64,000 nucleotides of DNA, taken from positions 248,001-312,000 of the forward strand of contig NZ_JAJNRQ010000004.1 of assembly GCF_021083645.1 (NCBI RefSeq). Direction: 5' to 3'. Positions 37,810 to 47,705 of this stretch are shown here, piece by piece. Both the position numbers and the translations under genes were made by a program. Under the pieces are notes generated by a model, which was not told the DNA's origin, did not search any database, and worked only from the letters and a program-made list of their open reading frames with translations. Position 1 is the stretch's first letter. Each line of letters starts with the position of its first letter. This DNA comes from Schaalia sp. lx-260. GTDB taxonomy: Bacteria > Actinomycetota > Actinomycetes > Actinomycetales > Actinomycetaceae.

Positions 37810-38628
37810 ATGAGTGCGCCAGAAACTCACGTAATAAATCCTTTTACACGCGCGAACAGCGTGTACGCGAAAGTCCGTCCCGCCTACCCTGACAGTGCAA
37901 TCGACTACCTGTGTCAAAACGTGAAGCAATTACAAGTCACAGAACATGAAGCATCGCAGGAAACACAGGAGAATACGTCGCTTTTAAGACCAGCACCTTC
38001 ACATACGCCGGTCGCTATTGACCTAGGTGCAGGCACTGGGAAAATGACGGACCTATTGTGTGAGCGAGGCTTTAGCGTACACGCAGTGGAACCAGCGAAA
38101 GCCATGCGTGAACAAATATGCCCCCACCCGCATGTGCGTATTCATTCTGGAAGCGCCGAAAAAACGGGTTTGCCCGATCAGTGTGCAGATCTGGTAGTTG
38201 CCGCTCAAGCGTGGCACTGGTTTGACGAAAGCGCAGCGGCGCAAGAAGCTGCGCGTCTACTTAAAACATCGGGTGTATTGGCTATGGTTTTTAATCAAAT
38301 GGATGTATCACACCCGTGGGTCCACAGGCTCACGCGCATTATGCGTTCAGGTGATGTTCATAGAATAGACCGGCCCCCGCACGTAGGACAAAATTTCACT
38401 GCACCACACTTACATGTAGTGAACTGGACAGATACGCTAACTCCCGATCAGCTTATGGCCTTAGGACGCACACGATCTTCATGGTTAAAACAAAATGAAC
38501 AAGGCCGCCAACGTATGCAAGAAAACCTACGATGGTATATTCACGATCATTTAGGCTATAGCGCACACGATCCGGTGACTTTGCCGTATATGACACTCGT
38601 GTGGGTCGCTCAAAAAATCACAGAATAA
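37810..38628 (+). CDS. Class I SAM-dependent methyltransferase (Methyltransf_11 type)
   Basis: 272 residues from ATG 37810, 5 bp after the permease stop; the longer frame inside lctP is rejected. The substrate-cap start INPFTRANSVYAKVRPAYP is common to the family, followed by motif I AIDLGAGTGKMTDLL, HSGSAEKTGLPDQCADLVV, and AQAWHWFD, the post-II motif of trans-aconitate-like methyltransferases. It is a cytosolic protein of unknown substrate. A spacer rich in Gln/Glu/Ser sits between the N-terminal segment and motif I. Confidence 0.85.
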   Translation: MSAPETHVINPFTRANSVYAKVRPAYPDSAIDYLCQNVKQLQVTEHEASQETQENTSLLRPAPSHTPVAIDLGAGTGKMTDLLCERGFSVHAVEPAKAMREQICPHPHVRIHSGSAEKTGLPDQCADLVVAAQAWHWFDESAAAQEAARLLKTSGVLAMVFNQMDVSHPWVHRLTRIMRSGDVHRIDRPPHVGQNFTAPHLHVVNWTDTLTPDQLMALGRTRSSWLKQNEQGRQRMQENLRWYIHDHLGYSAHDPVTLPYMTLVWVAQKITE

Positions 38629-38772
38629 CCTTGCCTTCAAACATGCATCAACATCATTCATTCAGAATCGTTACACGGCAAAAATACTGATGATGAGCGG
38701 TAAAAGTACTACCGCAAGAGGTCAGCACGTACTACCCAGAGCAAGGCAATACAAGACATCAGGTTAAAGACA

Positions 38773-41526
38773 CTAAATAAGATTCTTCTTTTCCATGATC
38801 TTCATAGCAACCCACCCTATAGGGGCGCGGCCGTAAAAAGTCACCAAACGGTAGAGCAAAGCGATAGAAATAGCCGCAGAAAGCGGCACACCCGTCACCT
38901 GTAAACCACCGGTGAGTGCTGCCTCCACCGGGCCAATACCACCGGGGGAAGGAATCACTGAACCTAAAGAATTGGACGCCAAATACGTAATTGAAGCCGT
39001 CACAGGATCTAAAGACCAACCCATTGCCAGTGTGCAGGAAATAAAACATGTAATAAATCCGCATACGGTCAGGAGATTTCCCGCAACAACGGTAAACAAA
39101 CGTTGAGGACGTCCCATTACCCACAATAAGCGGGGGTATACCTGCACCCATTTAGGTTCAAGATGCTGCCACACCCAGCGGCGCAATTTTGGAATCGCCA
39201 CAATTATCAGCACCGCAATGAGAATCGTTCCTGAAATCGCAATAATTGCACCATAAGGCAAAGAGACAGAAAGTCGTTGCCCACTGAAAAACGCGAGAAT
39301 CACAAGCATTCCAACAGTAACTAATAACTGTACGATCTGCTGCATGGTCGCAGTGGTCATAGCCGCTGCTGCAGGAACTTTCTGCTTCGTTAAATAACGG
39401 ATATTAACAGCGGCAGGCCCAATACCAGCAGGAGCCACCAAAGTAACCAAAGAAGCTGCTATCTGCGCGAGGAAAGCATCACGGATACGGACTTTTTCTG
39501 CGGTAAGGGCAACAAGAGCGAGAGCGCCTCCAAACCACGTAAGAACAGCACACGCACACGCCACCCCAATCCACAGAGGGTGTGCAGAACGCACAATCTC
39601 GATAATGTCCCCAATATTCAAAGAGCTGACAATACCGATAGTTGCAAGGAGAATAACGGCAACCATGATGACACTGCGCGGCGCAAAACGTTGAATATTT
39701 GCCAGTTCATTTACAGCAGGAGAGGACGCATCTGCCACGATTGCATCACGCAGATCCTCTAAAATAGTGGACTGACGAACTGCAGCTGAAAGCTGTGAGG
39801 GTAAAACTGCGCGTTGAAGGAAAGGCGCACATGCGCGTAATTCATCCGGCCCAATAACGCGCTGAGCTGAAGCTAAAGCAGATTCCACCCCGGCAACCAA
39901 AGATAAAGACACCAGTAACTGCGCTACGTCAATACGCATCGTTAAATCACTGGCACCGGCCTCACCCTGTTCCCAGTCGATCAACCATACTCGCGCAGCA
40001 GCATCCACAACGATTGAGTCACCACTGACATTACGGTGCGCAATACCTGCCTGATGTGCGCACGCAAGCTGCCGCCAGGCCTCATCAAGAATATGAGAGC
40101 TGATAGTCTGCTCGGACATCTCACGCAAAGGAAGCGTCGCAGGCAACACATGGTTAATCAGAAGAACAGAATCGCCCGCCGGCACTATTCCAACAGGCTC
40201 CGGCAAGCGAACACCGGCATGATAGGCCGCTAAGGTCGCTAGCATGGACCGTTCCGCAGAAGCTTTTAAGGATGGAGCCACCCAGCGTGTGACACCACGC
40301 AGCCGAAGATTATCCCAGATTTGCCGCACAGTTCCAGTAAATTCACGTCCAGGATCACATGAAATAACATCACATACATTCCCGTTTTCATCCCACACAC
40401 GATAATGACGGTTCTTATCGTGGTGCCATTGGCGTGGCACCACATACTCGGTGTCAGGCATATCAAGAGGGAACTGGCGAAGCTGACCGTTCCTCCCGGG
40501 AACAATTGACCACGCGCACAGGGGAACCTCATCTGTTTCCACATCGCAACGAATGAGGCGCAACGGGGAAATACCGATCGAACGCAAAGCGTGGACCAAT
40601 TGCGGTCCAGTGGCTCGCCTATCTTCACATCCCAGAATCCAACGCGAAGCAGAGCCAACAGCCCGCCCCAGAAGTAAAGAAATGAGGGCGGAGGGTAGCG
40701 TAAGCGACAGGCGTACAACCCACAAAAATGAAATAGCCCATAAACCCCACCAGGACCAGCGCACACTGCGCATAGTGGTTGTTTCACCTGCGGCCGTCAA
40801 GAATGAAGCCAAAATGACAACAACAATGTTAATGGCAACAGTTGTTGAGGTCACACCCTCCTCATTTATCAATCCAGTGGACACACGTAAAGGAGCAGTC
40901 AGTTGATCGGGAAGGAAATTGGTTACCTCTAAAAATGCCCAGCCCAACACCGCCGCAACACCAGAGGTCAGGAGGGTCGCAACAGTTCCCCACAGTCTGC
41001 GTCGTAATACGAGCGAAGTAATAACGACAATAGGGGCAACAAGGATGACAAGGCCCTCAAGGAAAGTCACAGGGAGGAGCAAAACATCACGAATAATTTT
41101 GAACTGAAGGACATCTTCGGTAACGCCGCGTGTGGTGGAGTTCGCGTAGGCCCCTAAAGTCCACACGAGGATAATTCCGAGAAGCGCGCCGAAAAAATCT
41201 ACGAGATCTGCGCGGCGACGTGTCCTTTTGACTGTTTGATCGGCAAAAATAATGGGCGTAATAATTGAGGGCTGAGTTTTTTGAGTAATCGAATCTGAGT
41301 TTTCGCTGTGCGCACCTGTATCTGTCACGTGTGCTTGTGATACGAACCGTGATGAGGACGTTTCAGGTGATACGGCAGCGCTATGAGAAGGCCCTAAAGC
41401 GCAGGGAATAACAGTGTGAGATTCGTGAGGCGTATGAGCGTTCAGAGAATCTGCCGTGCAGCATACGTGATCGGAATGGTCACAGTGGCAGGTCTGCGCA
41501 TTTTCTGCACGGTCATTGCTGTGCAC
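38773..41526 (-). CDS. MprF-like flippase-domain membrane protein with kinase-like domain
   Basis: 917 residues from GTG 41526 with AGGAGG close upstream. The N-terminal 90 residues are polar with a Cys/His cluster (CHCDHSDHVCC, about 13-23). A first membrane block of about six spans (110-290) follows. The cytoplasmic part at about 300-590 resembles the kinase/phosphotransferase fold: AHRNVSGDSIVVD and VWLIDWEQGEA look like catalytic and metal loops but with Asn where catalytic Asp is expected. The C-terminal third has eight or so spans matching the lysylphosphatidylglycerol-synthase flippase domain (LVAPAGIGPAAVNIRYL, PSPGGIGPVEAAL). No synthase domain is present. A role in envelope lipid or polyprenyl-lipid translocation is likely (inference). 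Confidence 0.8.
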   Translation of the reverse strand: MHSNDRAENAQTCHCDHSDHVCCTADSLNAHTPHESHTVIPCALGPSHSAAVSPETSSSRFVSQAHVTDTGAHSENSDSITQKTQPSIITPIIFADQTVKRTRRRADLVDFFGALLGIILVWTLGAYANSTTRGVTEDVLQFKIIRDVLLLPVTFLEGLVILVAPIVVITSLVLRRRLWGTVATLLTSGVAAVLGWAFLEVTNFLPDQLTAPLRVSTGLINEEGVTSTTVAINIVVVILASFLTAAGETTTMRSVRWSWWGLWAISFLWVVRLSLTLPSALISLLLGRAVGSASRWILGCEDRRATGPQLVHALRSIGISPLRLIRCDVETDEVPLCAWSIVPGRNGQLRQFPLDMPDTEYVVPRQWHHDKNRHYRVWDENGNVCDVISCDPGREFTGTVRQIWDNLRLRGVTRWVAPSLKASAERSMLATLAAYHAGVRLPEPVGIVPAGDSVLLINHVLPATLPLREMSEQTISSHILDEAWRQLACAHQAGIAHRNVSGDSIVVDAAARVWLIDWEQGEAGASDLTMRIDVAQLLVSLSLVAGVESALASAQRVIGPDELRACAPFLQRAVLPSQLSAAVRQSTILEDLRDAIVADASSPAVNELANIQRFAPRSVIMVAVILLATIGIVSSLNIGDIIEIVRSAHPLWIGVACACAVLTWFGGALALVALTAEKVRIRDAFLAQIAASLVTLVAPAGIGPAAVNIRYLTKQKVPAAAAMTTATMQQIVQLLVTVGMLVILAFFSGQRLSVSLPYGAIIAISGTILIAVLIIVAIPKLRRWVWQHLEPKWVQVYPRLLWVMGRPQRLFTVVAGNLLTVCGFITCFISCTLAMGWSLDPVTASITYLASNSLGSVIPSPGGIGPVEAALTGGLQVTGVPLSAAISIALLYRLVTFYGRAPIGWVAMKIMEKKNLI

Positions 41527-41863
41527 ATTCCCTCCTGCGCCTATTTTCTGTGATGCCTTGATTCAATAATGACAAATCTTGCCCAATAGTGCCGTTAAAT
41601 ATTATGTTTTCACCGAATGTGTTAGCGAAAAGACTAGGCTACCTGCGTATTCTCATAGGAATTGTAGACATCTTGACAAAGAATAAAAGAATACGCAGAT
41701 GAGTAATCGTGTGAGCATTGCAGACCTGCGTAGGCTTGCTGATTGCATGTACTGTACGATCAGTGTCGCTGTGATATTCGCGCGTAGCATCGTGATGCCA
41801 GGGCTTTATCCGGTTAAGGTGAGGTATGTACAGCAGTCCATCGGACAAGGCGGAAGGACACGA

Positions 41864-42568
41864 GTGATCCATAATCTCATAGCCACGGCCACAACCACAG
41901 ACCCTTCGTGGTTTGACACATTCATCGGATGGTTCCACAACCCTGAGGACCTGCTGATAAGCATGGGCTCATGGGTTTTATGGGGGACTTTACTGATTGT
42001 TTTTATTGAATCAGGAGTACTTTTTCCTGTTCTGCCAGGGGATTCCCTTCTTTTTGCTGCGGGATTATTACATGTCCAATTAGGTCTTGGCCTGCCCGTA
42101 TTACTGGTTTCAACTTTTGTTGCCGCTTTTTGTGGAGCGCAAATTGGATACTGGATTGGTGCGCGAGGTGGCCGTCGTCTTTTCCGTGATAATGCGCGTT
42201 TCCTGAAAACGGAATATCTAGAAAAATCTGAACAATACTTTGCTTCTTATGGTGGGCGTTCCCTAGTGATCGGCCGTTTTATTCCTTTCGTCCGCACATT
42301 TATTCCTTTAGCTGCCGGTATTGCACGCTACCCGTACTCACAATTCCTCATATATAACTCTCTTGGCGCAGCCCTGTGGGGTGTGGGTGTGACAATGGCA
42401 GGTGCTTTGCTTGGAGGAATCGCATTTGTTCACGATCACCTGTCCATGATTATTTTGCTGATCGTGGCTATTTCCGTTGTCCCAATGATCGTTGAACTGG
42501 TTTTACATAAGATACGTGTCCGCAAAAACTCTGACCTTTCAAACGAAAGTGACACAGTTGCCTCATAA
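41864..42568 (+). CDS. DedA family membrane protein
   Basis: 234 residues from GTG 41864, which has GGAAGGA about 8 nt upstream; the 55 codons before it in the same frame have no support. Diagnostic DedA blocks are seen: IESGVLFPVLPGDSLLFAAG (the E and PGD residues), GAQIGYWIGARGGR, and FGRFIPFVRTFIPLAAGIARYPYSQF-like sequence with the RxxPxxR core (IGRFIPFVRTF). The DedA family includes flippases recycling undecaprenyl phosphate or phosphatidylethanolamine (UptA and DedA relatives). It is divergent from the MprF-like gene. Confidence 0.92.
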   Translation: MIHNLIATATTTDPSWFDTFIGWFHNPEDLLISMGSWVLWGTLLIVFIESGVLFPVLPGDSLLFAAGLLHVQLGLGLPVLLVSTFVAAFCGAQIGYWIGARGGRRLFRDNARFLKTEYLEKSEQYFASYGGRSLVIGRFIPFVRTFIPLAAGIARYPYSQFLIYNSLGAALWGVGVTMAGALLGGIAFVHDHLSMIILLIVAISVVPMIVELVLHKIRVRKNSDLSNESDTVAS

Positions 42569-42603
42569 GTATGAGTGCCTCATGAAATGGATATGAATGA
42601 CTC

Positions 42604-45012
42604 ATGATGTTGAGTGAATGGGCGAAACTTCTGCCGCTATACGTCCTAATGTTCATCGTGTCGACTGTTCCGGCACTGGGATGGATGTTCATGATTTTCC
42701 GCTCCCGGATCCAAGCCTGGGGCGTGAGCGCATCTGTCACATGGGGGCTGATTTTCGTTGTCGGTATGGCCTATCGCGCATTCGGTATTCCTTTCACACG
42801 GCTGACGCTCTTACCGTTTTTAGGCGGTATTTCGTTGCTCGGGTGGGTATTGTGGGCGTGGCGCAAGCGAAAAAAAGCCGCGCATTTCCTATCCGCTACA
42901 CCCGCCTTAAGGTCAGAAGTATCAGAGCGCAATGCGCTGACCCGTCACAAATCGCAATGGCCGCTGCTGCTTGCTGTGTGTAGCGGATGGCTTATCGCTG
43001 CCCTGCCGATGCTTGTGCGAGCAAATCCGCATAATCCCGCTCAACAATGGGATGCGGTTCATCACCTCAACGGTGTGTGGCTCATGCTCGATGTCAACGA
43101 AATATCGCCGTGGACTTCACTTGCTGCTTTACGTGGGGGAGCGACATCGTTTTACCCGAATTTGTGGCACACGTTTGTTCTTATTTTTTCAACAAAAACA
43201 ACGGTCATTGAAGCGGCAAATGTGTCGTCGCTCCTGCTCATGTTTTTGTGGGTTTTAGGTGCCGCTGCTCTTTTACGTACCTTAACAACAGACGTGTCCG
43301 TTATCGTCGTTGGCACGATCATGTCCGGCGGTCTTTTGTCGATGCCTGCTGACGCATTGACAATGTATAACCAGTGGCCTCATGCTGCGGGGACGACGCT
43401 ACTTTTAGGCTTATTGGTTCTGGGAATTGAGGCAGGCAGGAGTATCTCGCACTATTCGCCGCAGATAGGAAAAACGGGTTCGGTGGCGGCCCTTTCTGCT
43501 GCAACGCTGGGCCGTCTGACTGCTGTATTTCCGGCACTCATTTTTTCACTTATCGGAGTCACCCTAGCCCACCCCAGTGCGCTTTTTGGGGGAGTTTTCA
43601 TCCTTTTAGTGCCTTTCCTTTACCACATGCTCACCTATGCATATCGTGCTTTCGATCACGGGTATTTCCTATCGTCAGCCTGCTGGGTTATTGCTGCTGC
43701 GCTTTCTGTCCTACTCCCATTGATGGCGCTGGACACGGCGGCCGTTCGCGCAATGGCAGCGTATCCACGTTCAGGCCTAGGATGGGACTTTGCTTTTTCG
43801 CGCATGTTCACGCCTTTCCCGCCTTTTAATACGACATGGGGATTTATGGCAACAGTGGCGTGTTTTGGCATCCTCACCCTATGCGGCGCTGTAGCCCTCA
43901 TTTTTTACCTATACGGGAAAATGAGTGTCGCACGCGCTCAGGCGCGCACAAAAAATCAGGCAGAAAATTCTGAGGCTCCTCAGCCCCTCACAATGCATAC
44001 GGATGCGGGCATTCATTTTAGTGTGGAGGAACAGGGTAAACCTGTTCAAGAAACGAACGAAACTGATTACGTAAGTACCGGCACTCCGGCACTCGCCACT
44101 GATCTGACGTGTTCCGACAGTGCAGAACAAAGTAACAGCGCACCTGAGCCGCAGCTCATACAAGCTGCTGAACCTCCTTTTGTCCGCGCTCGCCCTCACA
44201 GATCAGACACCACACTCACGGATATTATGCGCCCGTGGATACTGGGAGCTTTCCTGCTTTTTTCTTTCCTCACGTTCTTGTCATATGCGCCTGACAATGA
44301 GCTGCGCACATTCCTCCTTGGCCCCTGGTATAAAGACCCACGGCGAATTATGGCAATTCATGCCTTACTGATGGTTCCTTTAGCTGCCACAGGAATGGTG
44401 ATCGTAGCCCGTTTCATCAGTTCATATATGACCCCCACTTCAATGGGCCGCCACGTCGCAAGAAAGAAATACTCCTCGCATCAGGTACGCTCACGGCGAG
44501 TGGAACTTATTCTTGGTTGCGGTCTTTTACTTGTCACATGCCTGTGTGCTACGGATGCTCGTTTCCGCGCAGTGGACTACGTGTACGACCTTGACAATTT
44601 AGGTAAACCAGGGATGGTGACCGCCGGGGAACTGAGGATGTTACAAGCCATGCCGCAAACCCTCCCACCGGATGCCCGTGTTTTTGGTGACCCTATCGCT
44701 GGTGCCGCGTATTCAGAAGTTATTGGGCAACGCTACGCTTTCTTCCCGCACCTGAGTTTGGCGAACCTCGATACGTACACGCAAGACTTGCTATCGCAAT
44801 CATTTAATCAAATCCACACGAATCCGAAAATATGTCAAGCCATTCGAGAACAAAAAATCACGCATTTTTATGAGGAAGCTGACGGGATTTACTACAACTT
44901 CACACGTTCTAAACGGCACCCAGGCTTTTACTATGTCGATACCTCGCACGGCTTTGAACTGGTCGATCAGGGTGACACAGCTAAACTGTGGAAAATTACA
45001 GCATGTAATTAA
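42604..45012 (+). CDS. Large polytopic membrane protein (DUF6541-like)
   Basis: 802 residues with about twelve to fourteen membrane spans and a cytoplasmic loop of about 100 residues in the middle (about 445-545, Glu/Ala/Pro-rich). The extracytoplasmic region after the fourth span has ALPMLVRANPHNPAQQWDAVHHLNGVW, and a soluble C-terminal domain of about 130 residues follows the last span. This matches the actinobacterial DUF6541 family, which resembles GT-C type glycosyltransferases in layout, although a catalytic acidic pair is not clearly assigned. It is probably involved in envelope polysaccharide or glycolipid synthesis (inference). It starts 35 bp after dedA. Confidence 0.75.
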   Translation: MMLSEWAKLLPLYVLMFIVSTVPALGWMFMIFRSRIQAWGVSASVTWGLIFVVGMAYRAFGIPFTRLTLLPFLGGISLLGWVLWAWRKRKKAAHFLSATPALRSEVSERNALTRHKSQWPLLLAVCSGWLIAALPMLVRANPHNPAQQWDAVHHLNGVWLMLDVNEISPWTSLAALRGGATSFYPNLWHTFVLIFSTKTTVIEAANVSSLLLMFLWVLGAAALLRTLTTDVSVIVVGTIMSGGLLSMPADALTMYNQWPHAAGTTLLLGLLVLGIEAGRSISHYSPQIGKTGSVAALSAATLGRLTAVFPALIFSLIGVTLAHPSALFGGVFILLVPFLYHMLTYAYRAFDHGYFLSSACWVIAAALSVLLPLMALDTAAVRAMAAYPRSGLGWDFAFSRMFTPFPPFNTTWGFMATVACFGILTLCGAVALIFYLYGKMSVARAQARTKNQAENSEAPQPLTMHTDAGIHFSVEEQGKPVQETNETDYVSTGTPALATDLTCSDSAEQSNSAPEPQLIQAAEPPFVRARPHRSDTTLTDIMRPWILGAFLLFSFLTFLSYAPDNELRTFLLGPWYKDPRRIMAIHALLMVPLAATGMVIVARFISSYMTPTSMGRHVARKKYSSHQVRSRRVELILGCGLLLVTCLCATDARFRAVDYVYDLDNLGKPGMVTAGELRMLQAMPQTLPPDARVFGDPIAGAAYSEVIGQRYAFFPHLSLANLDTYTQDLLSQSFNQIHTNPKICQAIREQKITHFYEEADGIYYNFTRSKRHPGFYYVDTSHGFELVDQGDTAKLWKITACN

Positions 45013-45094
45013 TCAGGGCTTCTCAGACGCGGGAACAATACTCAAGCCCCAATGCCGCCCCTATTGGAGTGCGGACATGAACAGACAGCGTGAC

Positions 45095-45116
45095 TCCTCC
45101 TCGCTAGTGTGGAGGA
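45095..45116 (+). promoter_or_regulatory. Hairpin sequestering the pheA ribosome-binding site
   Basis: TCCTCC (45095-45100) is exactly complementary to GGAGGA (45111-45116), which is the only Shine-Dalgarno sequence before the pheA ATG at 45117. The 10-nt loop between them makes a small hairpin that would hide the site. In addition, the site touches the ATG directly, so initiation is probably weak or regulated. Confidence 0.4.
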
Positions 45117-46142
45117 ATGACCACAGACCAAAATCTGACAACACATGTGCCCGGACCTGCACCCACAGGTGAACACCTTCGTATTGCATTTCTTGGTCCA
45201 TTTGGCACCTTCACCGAACAAGCAGCATGGCAAATAGCGCCCAGTAACGCTGAACTCATACCAATGACTTCAGCACCTGTCGCAATGGACGCAGTACGAC
45301 AAGGAACAGCTGACCGTGCAGTTGTACCCATTGAAAATTCTATTGAGGGAGGCGTCAACGCTACTTTAGATTCCCTTTCTAAAGGAGCACCCCTGGTCAT
45401 TGTCGCTGAAATGCTGGTCCCCATTAATTTCCAGTTAGCTGTTCGTGAGGGGACATGTCCCGATCAGATTCGTCGTATTGGTACACACCCACATGCGTGG
45501 GCACAATGCCACAATTGGGTGGAAAAAACTTTCCCAGGAGTAATCCACGTGCCGACGACATCAACAGCGGCAGCTGCGGAACTCCTCTCAACGCACGATA
45601 CAACTTTCGACGCAGCCCTGTGTAACTCTCCTTCTGTGCAACGCTACGGCTTAGAAGCAATGTACCGTGACGTGGCAGATAATTTAGGTGCAGTCACTCG
45701 CTTCGTCATGGTGTCGCGTCCAGGTGCTTTACCAGCACCTACAGGTGCGGATAAAACAACTATCCAAGTGGCCTTACCTGTGAATGAATCAGGCGCGCTT
45801 CTTACTTTGTTGGAACAATTCAGTGTCCGAGGAGTTGATCTTTCACGTATTGAATCACGTCCCAGTGGTGACGGTTTAGGTAACTACACTTTCAGCATCG
45901 ACATTGTGGGGCATGTTGCTGAAGAACGTGTGCAGGCAGCATTGGTTGGCCTCCATAGATTCTCACCGGATGTGCGTTTTATGGGTTCGTACCCGCGTGT
46001 TGACGGGGTACGAGCAGATGTTCTACGTGGAACTCGTGACGAAGATTTTCACCGTGGTCGCTCATGGGTTAAAAATATTATCCACGGAGGTGACGGCCTC
46101 AATATTGATCCCACTGACGCACCTGATTGGCCAATTCGCTGA
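45117..46142 (+). CDS. pheA: Prephenate dehydratase
   Basis: 341 residues. The enzyme converts prephenate to phenylpyruvate in phenylalanine synthesis. Catalytic domain: IAFLGPFGTFTEQAA at the start, VVPIENSIEGGVNATLDSL, and the segment TSTAAAAELLS, followed by ACN (CNSPSVQRYGLEAMYRDVADN). The regulatory ACT domain is at about 220-300, with GALLTLLEQFSVRGVDLSRIESRP, where the ESRP motif binds phenylalanine for feedback inhibition. It is a monofunctional enzyme without chorismate mutase domain. A hairpin overlaps its ribosome-binding site, and a 31-codon frame starting at 45077 overlaps its start out of phase. Confidence 0.95.
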   Translation: MTTDQNLTTHVPGPAPTGEHLRIAFLGPFGTFTEQAAWQIAPSNAELIPMTSAPVAMDAVRQGTADRAVVPIENSIEGGVNATLDSLSKGAPLVIVAEMLVPINFQLAVREGTCPDQIRRIGTHPHAWAQCHNWVEKTFPGVIHVPTTSTAAAAELLSTHDTTFDAALCNSPSVQRYGLEAMYRDVADNLGAVTRFVMVSRPGALPAPTGADKTTIQVALPVNESGALLTLLEQFSVRGVDLSRIESRPSGDGLGNYTFSIDIVGHVAEERVQAALVGLHRFSPDVRFMGSYPRVDGVRADVLRGTRDEDFHRGRSWVKNIIHGGDGLNIDPTDAPDWPIR

Positions 46143-46154
46143 AAGAACCCGCCC

Positions 46155-47486
46155 ATGAAATGGATACACGTGGCTTGCGCCAGCGCTTCATTCCTTTGTG
46201 GTTTTTGTGCGTATAAGTGGTGGAAAAACCGCGGAATAAACGTGCAAAAAAATCAGTGCATCCCACGTGTGTCCACCGCGATAACTAACCATCAGTACAG
46301 TCAAGACATGTCGGTGTGGGTTATTCTCAACCCCACGAAAATACGTAGCGTTGAAGCCTTACGCACGCAGGTGGAATCTATTGCGCATAGCTGCGGGGTC
46401 ACGCATATCCATTGGCTGATGACCTCGCAAGAGGACCCAGGAACAGGGCAAGCTATTGAAGCAGCACAAGCCGGAGCGAATATAGTGATTGCTGCAGGAG
46501 GCGATGGAACTGTTCGCGCAGTTGCTGCGGGTCTGGCTGATACGAATGTGCGTATGGGAATCCTGCCCTTGGGGACAGGGAATTTAATGGCCCGTAACCT
46601 CGGTATTCCCCTAGATGATGTGGCCAAGGCTTTCAAAATTACGGTCGGAGCAGGGCATCGTCGTGTGGACCTCGGGTGGTTACGAATGGAAGCGCAAGAC
46701 GCCCCTGCTTTACTGCCTGCCGAAGGAAAGCTAGTTCATCACGCTTACAATATATGGGCGGGCACATCACGAGCACCTGCTCAGCCAGAGGAAATGCCCG
46801 CGGATGATGAGTTTTCTTTCCTTGTGATCTCGGGTCTTGGTTTTGACGGGAAAACAATGGCTGACACGGATCCTCAGCTGAAAAAACGGTTCGGATGGAT
46901 TGCCTACGTGGTGGCTGCTTTGGGTGCTCTTTCGGTGCCTCGTATGAAAGTGAAACTGCGACTACATGAACCTTGTTCCCCTAAAGAAACGCGGGCATCA
47001 GCATGGGAAAACGCAGATCCGCATGAGGAAGCTGCAAGTCAAGCGCAAATATATCAAGCTAACAATGTAGGTTTTCAGGAAAAATCTGCAACACGTATTC
47101 GCCCAGATGAAGATGTCGATGTGATGGCACGGTGCGTATTCTTTGCGAACTGTGGCCAACTGCCTTTTGTCACATTAGCGGCAGATGCCAGTGTTGATGA
47201 TGGGCTTATTGATGTGGCAGTAGTTGATACTGTTGCAGGACTGGTTGGATGGGCTAATCTTGCTGGGAAAATTTTTGCTCAAGGTTTAGGCATACGACCG
47301 GTCAATACTGCGATGTCATTAGGACGTATCGTTTTCCGTCAGGCACGCGGAGCTGATGTGAGTGTTGACCAGGCTCAGATTGTGCAAGTCGATGGTGATG
47401 CTGTAGGCCGTGCGCGACGTATTCATGTGCGTATTCAACGCGCTGCCGTTGATATTGCAGCTCCAGTAGGTAATGGTAGGTTCTGA
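46155..47486 (+). CDS. Diacylglycerol kinase-family lipid kinase
   Basis: 443 residues. An N-terminal hydrophobic segment (about 5-20) anchors it at the membrane. The DAGK catalytic domain has VILNPTK (about 55-61), AAGGDGTVRAVAAGL (nucleotide-binding GGDGT) and PLGTGNLMARNLGIP. The C-terminal half has the DAGK accessory fold with SGLGFDGKTM and VVDTVAGLVGWANL. Members phosphorylate diacylglycerol or other lipid alcohols, feeding phosphatidic acid back to phospholipid synthesis. It starts 12 bp after pheA, so it is probably co-transcribed. Confidence 0.88.
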   Translation: MKWIHVACASASFLCGFCAYKWWKNRGINVQKNQCIPRVSTAITNHQYSQDMSVWVILNPTKIRSVEALRTQVESIAHSCGVTHIHWLMTSQEDPGTGQAIEAAQAGANIVIAAGGDGTVRAVAAGLADTNVRMGILPLGTGNLMARNLGIPLDDVAKAFKITVGAGHRRVDLGWLRMEAQDAPALLPAEGKLVHHAYNIWAGTSRAPAQPEEMPADDEFSFLVISGLGFDGKTMADTDPQLKKRFGWIAYVVAALGALSVPRMKVKLRLHEPCSPKETRASAWENADPHEEAASQAQIYQANNVGFQEKSATRIRPDEDVDVMARCVFFANCGQLPFVTLAADASVDDGLIDVAVVDTVAGLVGWANLAGKIFAQGLGIRPVNTAMSLGRIVFRQARGADVSVDQAQIVQVDGDAVGRARRIHVRIQRAAVDIAAPVGNGRF

Positions 47487-47705
47487 TTTTTGGCGGAAGT
47501 GCTGAAATATTTCTTGGTAAAATAACACAAACATCATGTAAGTGACGTGCATATGCCGAGCAGATGCCGCATGTAGGCGGCACACACTCCCATTGACATT
47601 ATTTGTGGCGGCGTGACGGGATGGTTTGTGGCCTCATATGCGTGATATGCGTGTCATGATGAACGCAAATAACGGGTCTTACCGAAAAGGACATAGGATA
47701 AAGAC

